This document shows positions 31,974-42,965 of a DNA stretch of 64,000 bases, piece by piece; positions within the stretch are counted from its first letter, which is position 1; each line of letters opens with the position of its first letter. The notes under the pieces were generated by a model that was given only the letters and a program-made list of their open reading frames with translations, had not been told where the DNA came from and did not search any database. The translations under genes were made by a program, and so were the position numbers. The stretch lies in contig NC_061867.1 of assembly GCF_907164915.1 (NCBI RefSeq), positions 33,229,751 to 33,293,750 of the forward strand. Reading direction: 5' to 3'. The DNA comes from Impatiens glandulifera (lineage: Eukaryota; Streptophyta; Magnoliopsida; Ericales; Balsaminaceae).

Positions 31974-33272
31974 TGTTTGGATCGAGGACGCCCTTGGGGG
32001 ACCGGGGTGTTTCCGGTTTTAGGAAGGGTGGCCGCTTACAACACACACAACACTTTGGTGATAGTCCGGTTAGAGACTATAACCGTTCTCAGCACTACGC
32101 AAACTGTTACAGACTCTTGAACCGGGTTCAAGGGCGGAAATGTCTGTTTCAGGTTGAAGCAACGTATGCGACTTTAGATGATGTTTTAGAAGGAGTCGGT
32201 TTAATGGATATGAGTGACCGGTTTGTGGAGTATGATTAGTTTGAGGTTAGATAATGAAAGCAACGAAAGAACACGAGACAAGGATTTTTATGGATGTTCG
32301 GAGCAAACTCTCCTACGTCACCCCTTCTTCTCAGATTATGAGAAGGATGTCCACTAACTTTTATAGTTAACAATACCTCCGGTCGAGCCCAACTTTGCTA
32401 CTCGCCGGTTACACCAAACTCACTCTTTGATGTAATACAACAACTCAACACAAACACACAGTATAGAAAGCTTCCGGTTTTAGACACACCAGTTTTGAAT
32501 ATACAAGTTTATCTCTCTAGAATCTTATCACTTGAATTGTATTGAATGATTTTCTTGCTTGATCGATTCGCATTAAATGAGGACGCTTCATCTTCCTTTT
32601 ATAGCTGAGAAGAGCTAACGGTCACTTTTCTTCTCTCTCCTTTGGATTGGTTGATCGTTATCACGCCTGGTGCAAAGAGGTTGCTTGCACGCTTCACCTT
32701 CCTCAACACTTGGCAGTCATGCAGGCAGCTCTGAGCAGAAGATGACATAGCCGGTTTTCAGATTTGGACACGTGTTGGACATGCACCTTAGGTTGTCAAC
32801 TTCGGATCAATAAAACATCATTGCTTTCCTCGCATGCTTCCGATCGGATCCGATCTTCTTTTATTTTTTCAAGACACGTTTCTTTCGTCATGGTACGTCA
32901 CTCTTGAAGTTTGAATCTTCCGGTTTTTGTGTCTTGTGCTGTATGATCCGGCTGGTGTGTAAACTTTTGTTTTTGCTGACCGGTTGCTTGAGAAAGTAAA
33001 AACTGGTTCCTCTGATCTTTTGACTTGATTACTTGAAACTGGTTTCTTTGAAGTATAGCAGCAGCCGGTTTTGATACGCCAACCGGTTCATACGGTTTTG
33101 ATCTGTATCTGCACATGAAAGTTAACAACTGTTTAGTTCATCTGGCCGGTTCCACAAAATTAACTTACTTAATTTTTCTATCAATTTCTCCCTTTTTGAT
33201 TATTTAGAATAAATATTCAAAACTTGTAATGGGTGGCCGGTTTGAAAATTAACTTACTTAAATTTTCTATCA
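31974..33272 (-). repeat. 5' LTR of the copia element
   Basis: 1299 bp, from TGATAGAAAATTTAAG at 33272 to ATCCAAACA at 31974, read on the minus strand. It is the partner of 23063-24361. It contains an internal polypurine tract plus TGATAGAAAA (about 33170-33200), so the start of U3 is itself an 89 bp duplication. The shared TGACGTAGGAG...CTCC motif is at about 32284-32323. Confidence 0.93.
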
Positions 33273-33277
33273 TATTT
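33273..33277. repeat. Target-site duplication TATTT (right)
   Basis: It is the pair of 23058-23062 and confirms the outer ends of the 10.2 kb element. Confidence 0.9.
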
Positions 33278-34724
33278 ACATGAACATGCACGAAATTAAA
33301 GAGGCCAAGAAAACAATAAATTAAAATATGCAATGATTTTTATTTAATGAAATAGGCAAAAACCTTGTAAAAAAAGAAAGAGGAAATCAAAAGCTTACAA
33401 TATGGCTGCTCTTAATTTCGGTTGTGCAAGGAATTGGGCAGCCTAGGGATATGAGAGAATGAAAAAGAGTTTTTTTTTAAAAGAAGAAGGTCACATGAAT
33501 GTGAAAAAGAGAGAGCCCAGAACCCTTTGTTAGGGTGTTAAGAGTGGTATTTATAGGCAAAGCTATAAAACCCTAGGGACCAAAGACCCATTTAACACAC
33601 TTGACCGTTGGAAAGAAAAACTATTTCAAACATTTACAAATGTTTAAAATGATGGATCAATCTACACTTGACATGTCACTAAATGTCAAGTTTTCATCCA
33701 ATGAGATTTAAGCTTTTAATAATAATGATGTAATACTTGGTCATTTTAATTTTTAATTAAAAAATAATGACCAAGCCTTCATGCTCACGGTTGAATCTTT
33801 CTTTCTTGCAATTTTTTTTTGAATCTTCCTTTTCTCTTTTTGACGACACTTCTTCCTTCATCTTTTTTATTTAACTCACGGTTGTGGAGAGATTTCACGT
33901 TCTTCCGTTAGTTTTTTCTGCACTGTTATCCCTTTATACTACAAAATAAATAAAATTAAAACAAACAATTACAAAAATCAATTTTATTATTATTATTAAT
34001 TATTCCTATGTCTAAGGAACAAATATAATTATAATAAAATGCTAACTAACTTAAAAAATAAAATTGCAAAACCTAATCTAACAAACTAATCTAACAAAGT
34101 TTTATAAAAAACGTTATTACATATTTTGTAAAATATATATTTTAAATACTCAAGGTAATTAATTAAATAAAACCCTAAATATTTTAAGTATAATAACTTC
34201 CCTAAGTGTTGTAACATAGAAAAATTACTACCTTAACTTATTAAGAATTCAAAATCAATTATTTTCGAAACTCAATTGTTCTAAAAAATCGTCTTTAAAA
34301 TAAATCGTGCAATAAGCCCGTGAATGAATTCGTGAAACTTGTATAGGCTCAGATTTATTAAAAGCATAAATTATAAAATTGGCGGGATAAACATGAGTGT
34401 ATACAGAATGCACCTCTTGGACAAAATTTGTAGAAAACACTCGGTTTAGAAAAATGCATGTCCAAGCTTGAAAATAGACACTACATTTTGAAAACACCCA
34501 ATTTATAGTTTATTTTTGGCTTCCTTGAATGAAACGAGAACAAATCTGACAAGTCTCTCGAGAGACCCGTATAATTTACCATCCACTCGTTGAAGATTCT
34601 ACTCTGTTTAGAATATGCATCGCTCCTGGTTTATCGATCATGTAGATCGAGCCGGGTGGTTTTGACCATATTTCTATACACCTCGCCTAGTCTTTGGATT
34701 ATACATGAGTACACATCTTAACTA
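33278..34724. other. Unassigned non-coding DNA, possibly LTR of an older gypsy element
   Basis: No protein domain is seen. On the minus strand there is a good TATA-type sequence, CCTATAAATACC (about 33549-33560), followed by AACACCCTAACAAAGGG and polypyrimidine stretches, as in an LTR promoter. The rest is AT-rich. I could not find the other LTR. Frame 34255-34497 has no domain. Confidence 0.35.
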
Positions 34725-36512
34725 AGTTTGCTGATTGTGTTTTTTTTAGCGGAATACTATTTAATCACAATTCTGCGTAGTGATTATATAGATTTAAGTA
34801 TCGCTGGTCAGTTTAGCGGATACTATTTAATCACAATTCTTCTTAGTGATTATATAGATTTGAGTGTCGCTGGTCAGTTTAGCGAAATACTATTTAATCA
34901 CAATTCTTCTTATTGATTATATATATTTAAGTATCGCTAGTTAGTTTAGCAAAATACTTTTTTAATCACAATTCTACTTAGTGATTATATAGATTTAAGT
35001 ATCGCTGGTCAGTTTAGCGAAATACTATTTAATCACAATTCTACTTAGTGATTAGATAGATTTAAGTATCGCTAGTCAGTTTAGCGAAATACTATTTAAT
35101 CACAATTCTACTTAGTGATTATTATAAATCTAAGTATCGCGGGTCAGTTTAGCGAAATACTATTTAATCACAATACTGCTTAGTGATTATATAGATTTAA
35201 GTGTCGCTGGTCAGTTTAGCGAAATACTATTTAATCACAATTCTGCTTAGTGATTATATAGATTTAAGTGTCACTGGTCAGTTTAGCGAAATACTACTTA
35301 ATCACAATTCTGCTTAGTGATTATATAGATTTATGTATCGCTGGTCAGTTTAGCAAAATACTATTTAATCACAATTCTGCTTAGTGATTATATAGATTTA
35401 AGTGTCACTGGTCAGTTTAGCGAATACTATTTAATCACAATTCTGCTTATTATAAATCTAAGTGTTGCTGGTCAGTTTAGCGAAATACTATTTAATCACA
35501 ATTCTGCTTAGTGATTATATAGATTTAAGTATCGCTGGTCAGTTTAGCGAAATACTATTTAATCACAATTCTGCTTAGTGATTATATAGATTTAAATGTC
35601 GCTGGTCAGTTTAGCGAATACTATTTAATCACAATTCTGCTTAGTGATTATTATAAATCTAAGTGTTGCTGGTTAGTTTAGCGAAATACTATTGAATCAC
35701 AATTATGCTTAGTGATTATATAGATTTAAGTATCGCTGGTCAGTTTAGCGAAATACTATTTAATCACAATTATGCTTAGTGATTATATAGATTTAAATGT
35801 CGCTGGTCATTTTAGCTTATACTATTTAATCACAATTATGCTTAGTGATTATATAGATTTAAGTGTTGCTGGTCAGTTTCGCGAAACACTTTTTAATCAC
35901 AATTCTGTTTAGTGATCATATATATTTAAGTATCGCTGGTCAGTTATTTAATCACAATTCTGTTTAGTGATAATATAGATTTTAGTGTCGCTGGTCAGTT
36001 TAGCGAAATACTTTTTAATCACAATTCTGCTTAGTGATTATTTAGATTTAAATGCCGCTCTTCAGTTTAGCGAAACACTTTTTAATCACAATTATACTTA
36101 GTGATCTTATAGATTTATGTATCGCTAGTGAGTTTAGCGAAATAATTTTTAATCACAATTCTGCTTAGTGATTATATAGATTTGAGTATCGCTGGTCAGT
36201 TTAGCGAATACTATTTAATCACAATTCTTCTTAGTGATTATATATATTTAAGTGTTGCTGGTCAGTTTAGCGAAACACTTTTTAATCACAATTCTACTTA
36301 GTGATCATATAGATTTAAGTATCGCTGGTCAGTTTAACGAATACTATTTAATCATAATTCTTCTTAGTGATTATATAGTTTTAAGTGCCGCTGGTCAGTT
36401 TAGCGAAATACTTTTTAATCACAATTCTGCTTAGTGATCATATAGATTTAAGTATCGCTGGTCAGTTTAGCGAAATACTTTTTAATCACAACTCTAATTA
36501 GTGATTTAAGTT
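34725..36512 (+). repeat. 67 bp tandem array, about 26 copies
   Basis: The unit is approximately AATACTATTTAATCAC-AATTCTGCTTAGTGATT-ATATAGATTTAAGTATCGC-TGGTCAGTTTAGCG. Each unit contains the inverted repeat AATCAC...GTGATT. Copies differ by single bases (TCTGC/TCTAC/TCTTC, GTATCGC/GTGTCGC/GTGTTGC), and some lack part of the unit. Ty3/gypsy Tat/Ogre elements often carry tandem arrays in their non-coding ends, and nearby motifs are of that type. Confidence 0.92.
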
Positions 36513-38054
36513 CGAATTTAGACTTACTTAATTTTCAAAGCACTAGCGTCTTCTTCAGAGGTCTTGAAATACTTTCAAGAATCTGTTCCATACTTTCTTC
36601 CTTAGAGTGTGTCGAGAGGAAACCACATGTAACCGATGATCTTCGAGTTTCATGCTGTCACTTTTAGGGACTTGTCTTTTGCCTAGACATTTTTCCCTGA
36701 GTTTTTCGAGGGATTAGTTCGTTCGAATGCTTAATCTTTCAACCATGCGTCATGAGGTTGAGTCTCGCTTCTCAAATTCGGAGGTTAGTGTGCTTAAGAT
36801 TCTATGGCCTTAGGCTCTTTTATACTCATGGTATATTTAATAGAATCGGTACATTCTTGTTCTTGCATTGGCAATTTAGACAAGAGTCTAGATGAACAAC
36901 AAATGGTGATTTCAATATCTCAACCTCTACGAGTATTGTTCTATTTTCTCCGGTCTCTTTTCTTTGTGACCGGGGTGTATCTGATAGATTCAAACACTTT
37001 GTTCTTGCTTAGGAATTAGATATAATCTAAATGAACAACAGTATTGTATTTTATATCTCAACCAACACAGTCTTTGTTTAATTGATTTTACTTTTCTTGA
37101 GGTCTTAGATCTTTGGCACTTGACCTCCAATTGAGATGAGATATCGCCTTTGTTGATGACATGGTTCCGAGTTTGGGCATTCATCTTTTTATGAGTTCCC
37201 TCTTAAACATCAATAGTTTAAACTTTTGTCTAGGCTCGAGGTAGATCCGTTTGCGAAGCGCTCTACTCGGATTCCACTAGTTACATTGGTTCGTCAAGAG
37301 ACAATCATTGGGGAGAAACGTATTTTCCCGCATCCCTACTTATTTCTTGCACTCGCTCATCAGTTCTCTTGGCAAGAGAAAAATTTAGGGGACTATCTTG
37401 TTTTTATCTTCCGTAAATGCCCTTAGTTTCGACACAAGGAGTTTGATTGTTTTGGATATATTTGTGATCCCAATTTCTCGTTGGCTTGAACTTTGTGGGG
37501 ATGTATTTTGTCCTAGTTCAAGATTTGTCTTGTTGGGGATTTGGGACCGTACTTGTGAAAAGTTGCCTACGTATTCTGATAAAAGGAGAAATCAGGTCCG
37601 AACGTAGTTCCAAAATTGTATCACGGATAGATCATGATTCCGCATTTCGTTGAAGAATTTTCTTAAGTTTCTACTGGAGTTGCAATTGACTTAAGTTGGG
37701 GGAATTTCTTAAGTGTCTGCTGGAGTGACAATTGACTTAAGCTGGGAAGGTTGTTTAAGTATCTGCTAGAGTTGCAATTGACTTAAGATGAAAATCTTTT
37801 AAGATCCTAAGCTGCTAGAAAATAAAGTGCTTTAGCCATGTGTTAGGCGTTATATTTACTCATTTAAGCTAACTCTGTGAGGATCTTTCAATCATTTCAT
37901 TTTCATAAAATGCCCTAGTGTCGATACAGGGTTTGATTTTTGAAAATGTTTAGGACCGGGATCATACAAGCTGCCTACATATCCTATAGCTAGGGGATTT
38001 TAGGTCCAACGTAGTTCCATGCACGTTTTTTGTGAAAAATGTTTGTTTGAATTC
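36513..38054 (+). other. Tat/Ogre-like non-coding sequence
   Basis: No coding domain. The sequence includes repeated CTTAAG...GCTGGAGTTGCAATTGACTTAAG units at about 37660-37790. It also has the recurrent block GTTGCCTACGTATTC...ATCAGGTCCGAACGTAGTTCC (37563-37610) and a variant at about 37970-38016. A block of this kind (TGCCTACGTA...CAGGTC...ACGTAGTTC) is, from memory, common in Tat/Ogre gypsy non-coding regions. Confidence 0.4.
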
Positions 38055-39175
38055 TTGTGAAAACGTTGAGATCCTAAGTCGAAGAGAAAAATACTTTAGC
38101 TTTGGGCGTTATATTTTCTCAAGTGGGACTCTATGAGGATCTTGTAGTCATTTTTATTTTAATAAAAATATCCCTAGTATTGGCTAGGAGTTTTTGGTTT
38201 AGGAGTCAGCTCAGAGTGTGATTAACTCCCTTTTTAATGTATATGCAATGAATGTATGTGATGTGAAATGAAATGTCTATTAACTTTTTTCGATAATTGT
38301 TAGTGGTGAAAAATGTGATGTGATGTGATGTGATTTTTGAAAATGTTTAGGACCGGGATCATACAAGCTGCCTACATATCCCATAGTTAGGGGATTTCAG
38401 GTCCAACGTAGTTCCATGCACGTTTTTTGTGAAAAATGTTTGTTTGAATTCTTGTGAAAACGTTGAGATCCTAAGTCGAAGAGAAAAATACTTTAGCTTT
38501 GGGCGTTATATTTACTCAAGTGGGACTCTATGAGGATCTTGTAGTCATTTTTATTTTAATAAAAATATCCCTAGTATTGGCTAGGAGTTTTTGGTTTAGG
38601 AGTCAACTCAGAGTGTAATTAACTCCCTTTTTAATGTATATGCAATGAATGTATGTGATGTGATGTGAAATTAAATGTCTATCAACTTTTTTTTTGTGAA
38701 AAATGTTTGTTTGAATTCTTGTGAAAACGTTGAGATCCTAAGTCGAAGAGAAAAATACTTTAGCTTTGGGCGTTATATTTTCTCAAGTGGGACTATGAGG
38801 ATCTTGTAGTTATTTTTATTTTAATAAAAATATCCCTAGTATTGGCTAGGAGTTTTTGGTTTAGGAGTCAACTCAGAGTGTGATTAACTCCCTTTTTAAT
38901 GTATATGCAATGAATGTATGTGATGTGAAATGAAATTTCTATCAACTTTTTTCGATAATTGTTAGTCGTTCCATGCACGTTTTTTGTGAAAAATGTTTGT
39001 TTGAATTCTTGTGAAAACGTTGAGATCTTAAGTCGAAGAGAAAAATACTTTAGCTTTGGGCGTTATATTTTCTCAAGTGGGACTTTATGAGGATCTTGTA
39101 GTCATTTTTATTTTCATAAAAATATCCCTAGTATTGACTAGGAGTTTTTGGTTTAGTCATTTTTATTATTGTTTG
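38055..39175 (+). repeat. Tandem 260-400 bp units (GTTGAGATCCTAAGTCGAAGAG)
   Basis: Copies begin near 38063, 38462, 38721 and 39021, and a fifth at 41465 after the gypsy insertion. Each runs GTTGAGATCCTAAGTCGAAG, TTTGGGCGTTATATTT, ATCCCTAGTATTGGCTAGG and TGTATATGCAATGAATG. Unit length varies because the linker between copies is partly lost. No frame is conserved, so these are non-coding. Confidence 0.85.
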
Positions 39176-39181
39176 TTTGAA

Positions 39182-39657
39182 TATTACGACTTATTTCGTA
39201 AGGTGTGTTTTGGGTTCAAGAATCAAGTTCTTGATCTATAAGACCGGTGGAAATTCTAAAATCAAAGGGCAACGGAAAATTTTCGATAGAGAATTTGGGG
39301 GAAGGGATAGAAGAACCAAGGGTGCGAAGAAAAATACTGATGGTTTACACCAAACAGTCCATAGTAATAATAATGGACGAATAGGGCTGAAGTCACATCT
39401 TCATCATTCTATTCATGGGTCCTTGGGGAAGAAAGATCATCCTTATATAGGTGATGTCTTGCCTCAGAATATTCGGTTACAACAAATACAAAAGAATAAC
39501 AGAATTCAGTTTGTAAAACAGAAAAGGAAAACAAAACAAAATATTAATACAACAAATCAGAAATCTGGCCCATGTGCACACTAGGACCGAGACCGGGTGC
39601 CGAAAAAGGTTGCTGAAATTTATTCTAGGACCGAGGCTTTGATTTTAAACCCTAACA
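39182..39657 (-). repeat. 3' LTR of the deleted gypsy element
   Basis: The plus strand reads TATTACGACTTATTTCG (first dinucleotide mutated from TG to TA) to ACCCTAACA. Same length as its partner. Open frames inside it are not genes. Confidence 0.85.
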
Positions 39658-40165
39658 ATATCTCCCCCTTCGAAATTCGTCGCCCTCGACAAAAAAGACC
39701 GTGGTCTGCCGAGTCTGCCGAGCCTCTAATGCGCATGCTCAATATTTCAAAAAATTCGGTCGGACTTCAGCAAGTCCAGCAAGTGTCGGAGTCTTGGACC
39801 GCATTTCTTAGAAGTCTTCGGTCTTCCTGCTTCACGACCAGTCCTTCCTTCGGCCCAGCACGCCCGGTGCGGCAAAAGGGCCATTTTCTTCCGGGCATAC
39901 TCTAGAATGTCTTCAAACAACCAAGCTCAGTCCTTTATCCAGACCAGCAACACATGCGCAACAACATAGCCATGTCTTCCGACTACCTTCCTAGCTGGTG
40001 TTCGGTTGTTGGGTTGCTGGGTGAGCCCTTTGATTATTTTTTGGAAATTTTCTGGAGCGTCTTCCAAAACAAGTGAAACACTTTGGCATTCGTTTTTACT
40101 CTTTATTTGTACCATGGCAACAACATTATGATTTTCCAAGACCTTTTCTAGGTGGCTGCCTTGTA

Positions 40166-40917
40166 TTATGTTGACCCGCTACCGAGGGGCACCTTGCTGG
40201 ACGGATAAAGTGTGCAAGATAATGACACGTTCGTCCCTTGTCTCAAGCACCAAAGGTGGGTCATAAAAATCTGATTTTTGGACGGGTTCTTGAACGAGTT
40301 CTTGAACTTCTTGCTTATTAGCCGGAACCATGAACAATCTGGATTTGCACCTATGATTGGGCTCCCATTTTGTGCTCGGCCAGACCGTGTTAACAATGCA
40401 TGGTTTAGGCAGCACCGGCGGTTTGGCGTTGTACAAGGGCCTGCGACCGAATCGCAGCAAGAGATCTTTCTTGAATTTATGTCACATCAATGCTTCCATA
40501 TGGTTTCGATTCCGTAAATATGATTCATACCACGTTCTTGCCTCTTTTGAGAAGTGAGTGCGGACAATGTCCAGCTTGTGGCATCATTCGTCTTGCTCTC
40601 CCTAAATACTTGCTCGCAAATAAGAGTCAGCCCTCCAAATCAGTCCCATCAAATTCAAGAATATCAATATTTGTGAGCCGGGTTGGAGGAAGGTAGTAAG
40701 TAGCAATAACATGGGGTCGGGTGGGGGAATCTTGGCCATTATTAAACGCACCTTTTTCAATTGCTGTCAAGCTTTTTCCAGCAGCATACCTTCTGTCCAT
40801 ATTTTCCTGAAAGGCATTGTGCAAGGTAGCCTGTTCGATCAAGTTTTGTTGCAGGGCAGCATTCATGGATGCATATTGTTGGGTCAGCCCTTCGAGTAGG
40901 GTCTTAAGATCATCCAT
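40166..40917 (-). pseudogene. gypsy gag remnant
   Basis: From ATG 40917 the minus strand reads MDDLKTLLEGLTQQYASMNA, a coiled-coil-like N-terminus, then PPTRLTNIDILEFDGTDLEG, matching the P-x-FDG-x-D-P-x-GW start of gypsy gag. The frame stops at 40627. Further fragments (LLLRFGRRPLYN at 40460 on; ETRDERVIILHTL near 40225) continue in shifted frames. The protein is not intact, and pol is missing. Confidence 0.65.
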
Positions 40918-40973
40918 CTTTGTTACTATCGGGTTTCTTTCATTTGAGAATTGTCTTGCTCTGATACCAAGAA

Positions 40974-41449
40974 TGTTACGACTTATTTCGTAATGTGTGT
41001 TTTGGGTTCAAGAATCAAGTTCTTGATCTATAAGACCGGTGGAAATTCTACAATCAAAGGGCAGCGGAATATTTTCGATAGAAAATTTGGGAGGAGGGAT
41101 AGAAGAACCAAGGGTGCGAAGAGAAATACTGTTGGTTTACACCAAACAGTCCATAGTAATAATAATAGACGAATAGGGGCGAAGTCACATCTTCATCATT
41201 CTATTCATGGGTCCTTAGGGAAGAAAGATCATCTTTATATAGGTGATGTCTTGCCCCAGAATATTCGGTTACAACAAATACAAAAGAATAACAGAATTCG
41301 TTTTGTAAAACAGAAAAGGAAAGCAAAACAAAATATTAATACAACAAATCAGAAATCTGGCCCATGTGCACACTAGGACCGAGACTGGGTGCCGAGAAAG
41401 GTTGCTGAAATTTATTCTAGGACCGAGGCCATGATTTTAGACCCTAACA
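40974..41449 (-). repeat. 5' LTR of the deleted gypsy element
   Basis: The plus strand reads TGTTACGACTTATTTCG to AGACCCTAACA, with the tRNA-Met primer site four bases inward. Partner of 39182-39657. Confidence 0.88.
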
Positions 41450-42390
41450 GAATTCTTGTGAAAACGTTGAGATCCTAAGTCGAAGAGAAAAACACTTTAG
41501 CTTTGGGCGTTATATTTTCTCAAGTGGGACTCTATGAGGATCTTGTAGTCATTTTTATTTTAATAAAAATATCCCTAGTATTGGCTAGGAGTTTTTGGTT
41601 TAGGAGTCAACTCAGAGTGTGATTAACTCCCTTTTTAATGTATATGCAATGAATGTATGTGATGTGATGTGAAATGAAATGTCTATCAACTTTTTTCGAT
41701 AATTGTTAGTGGTGACCGCACCCTGAATGGGTTGCCTACGTACTCTTGAGAGAGATCAGGTCTGACGTAGTTCACAACTTGTGAAGTTAATTAAATTACA
41801 ATTTTATTTTTTAGAAAATCCGTAAGTTTAAATTTATTAAACATAATTAATTTAAAAGATTATTTATTTTGAAACAGAGCGTCAATTGATTTTTGGAAAT
41901 CAATAAAAAAATTGCATATGTGTACAAACGTATTTGCTAGAGTTTCGTTTTTGATTCGTAGTTTGGTGATACTCGGGAAAGTGCTTTTGCGCTTTATCCT
42001 TCGTATCCGTTTTAAAAATGGTCTCTACTTATAAAGTTGCATTTTGAAAATCAATTGTATATCGTTTTATTTTTACCGATTATTCTTTGGTTCTAGTCAT
42101 ACTTTTAGGTTTTAGCGGTATTTAAAATATTGAAACAATAATATTTAAATGTTGGTACATGTTGTTGATGATAACTATGAAGGATTATACCTGAAGAACA
42201 TTAGTCATTTTTAAGGGTGTTAGGGTTTAGAAATAAACACCAAACAAGCCTTAGTCAAAATATATTTTGTGGAAATATCCTACAAATATTTTGAAATTAT
42301 TTTCTAATTATTTGAGATTTTTAGAAAATGGATTGGTGTTCCAAATTACAAAACAAAATTTGGGTTTTGAAAAGTGGAACCAAACAGGCC
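41450..42390 (+). other. Fifth tandem unit and Tat/Ogre-like non-coding DNA
   Basis: 41450-41700 is another GTTGAGATCCTAAGTCGAAG unit. GACCGCACCCTGAATGGG then GTTGCCTACGTACTC...AGGTCTGACGTAGTTC (41715-41780) follows. The remainder is AT-rich with no gene. Confidence 0.5.
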
Positions 42391-42965
42391 TTATGATCGG
42401 AGTCCTAAGCCTTGGGTTCGTTTTTATCGATTAGGGTCTAAAAACCCTCGGTTTGGGTCGAGGCTCGGATCTTCGGCTGAAGTACCGAAGTCCTTTGGTA
42501 AGTGCTAAGGACTCTTGTTCCTTGGTTTGGATTACCGATTTGGCTGTGTAAACTCATCAGTCATGGGTTAGCTCTAGGCTAAGTCTCTCGGTCTATGTGA
42601 TAAAGACTCTCGGTTCTTATCTGGGATTATCGATTTAGGTGTATAAACCATCGGTCCTGGGTTAGCTCTAGGCTAAGTTTCTCGGTCCTGAGTTTAGGAA
42701 TTCTCGGTCCTAAGCTTGGATCTCTCGGTCCTAGGTTCTAGAATTCTTGGTCCTAAATTGAACCTCTCGGTCGTGGATATAAACATCATCGGTCGGATCT
42801 CTTGGTCCTAGCTTAAGAACATCGGTCGGACCTCTCGATCATGCTGAAATCCTTAGTCCTAATTCTCGGTCTTAGGTCTCGATCTGGACTAATGATCATC
42901 GTTCGGACCTCTCGGTCTTAGGTCTAGACCTCTCGTTCCTCAAGAACACAAAAATACAGATTTTG
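42391..42965 (+). repeat. Degenerate CTCGGTCCTAGG-type repeat
   Basis: Words TCTCGGTCCTA, CATCGGTCGGACCTCTCGG and TCTTGGTCCTA recur about twenty times over 570 bp. No protein frame is conserved. It is probably a non-coding repeat of the surrounding retroelement. Confidence 0.7.

Larger units (their letters stand above)
23063..33272 (-). mobile_element. Structurally complete Sirevirus-like Ty1/copia element, 10.2 kb
   Basis: Two 1299 bp LTRs flanked by TATTT bound an interior with a primer-binding site, gag, protease, integrase, RT, RNase H, and two accessory ORFs in the envelope position, all on the minus strand. The order PR-INT-RT-RH is copia. The lineage call (Sirevirus) rests on the IWIPK/WVPK gag end, the MSMMGELSFFLGLQVKQ block, the long LTR, iterated polypurine tracts and extra ORFs downstream of RNase H. 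By eye the LTRs differ at about 18 of 1299 positions, so insertion is fairly recent. Gag and pol each carry stops and frameshifts, so it would need proteins from another copy. Confidence 0.93.
39182..41449 (-). mobile_element. Internally deleted Ty3/gypsy element, 2.27 kb, non-autonomous
   Basis: Two 476 bp LTRs (39182-39657 and 40974-41449) flank 1.3 kb. The primer-binding site is TGGTATCAGAGC on the minus strand at 40969-40958. At the far end a polypurine tract GAAGGGGGAGATA adjoins the left LTR. The original target, readable in neighbouring repeat units, is GTTTGTTTGAATTCTTGTG; GAAT(T) flanks both sides. The interior keeps gag pieces and a last NFEGGD-like block before the polypurine tract, but no protease-RT-integrase. 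By eye the LTRs differ at about 24 of 476 positions, older than the copia element. Confidence 0.85.

Noticed and set aside
39177..39584. 135-codon plus-strand frame repeated at 40951-41376
   Set aside because: Both lie in the paired 476 bp gypsy LTRs; similarity reflects LTR duplication.
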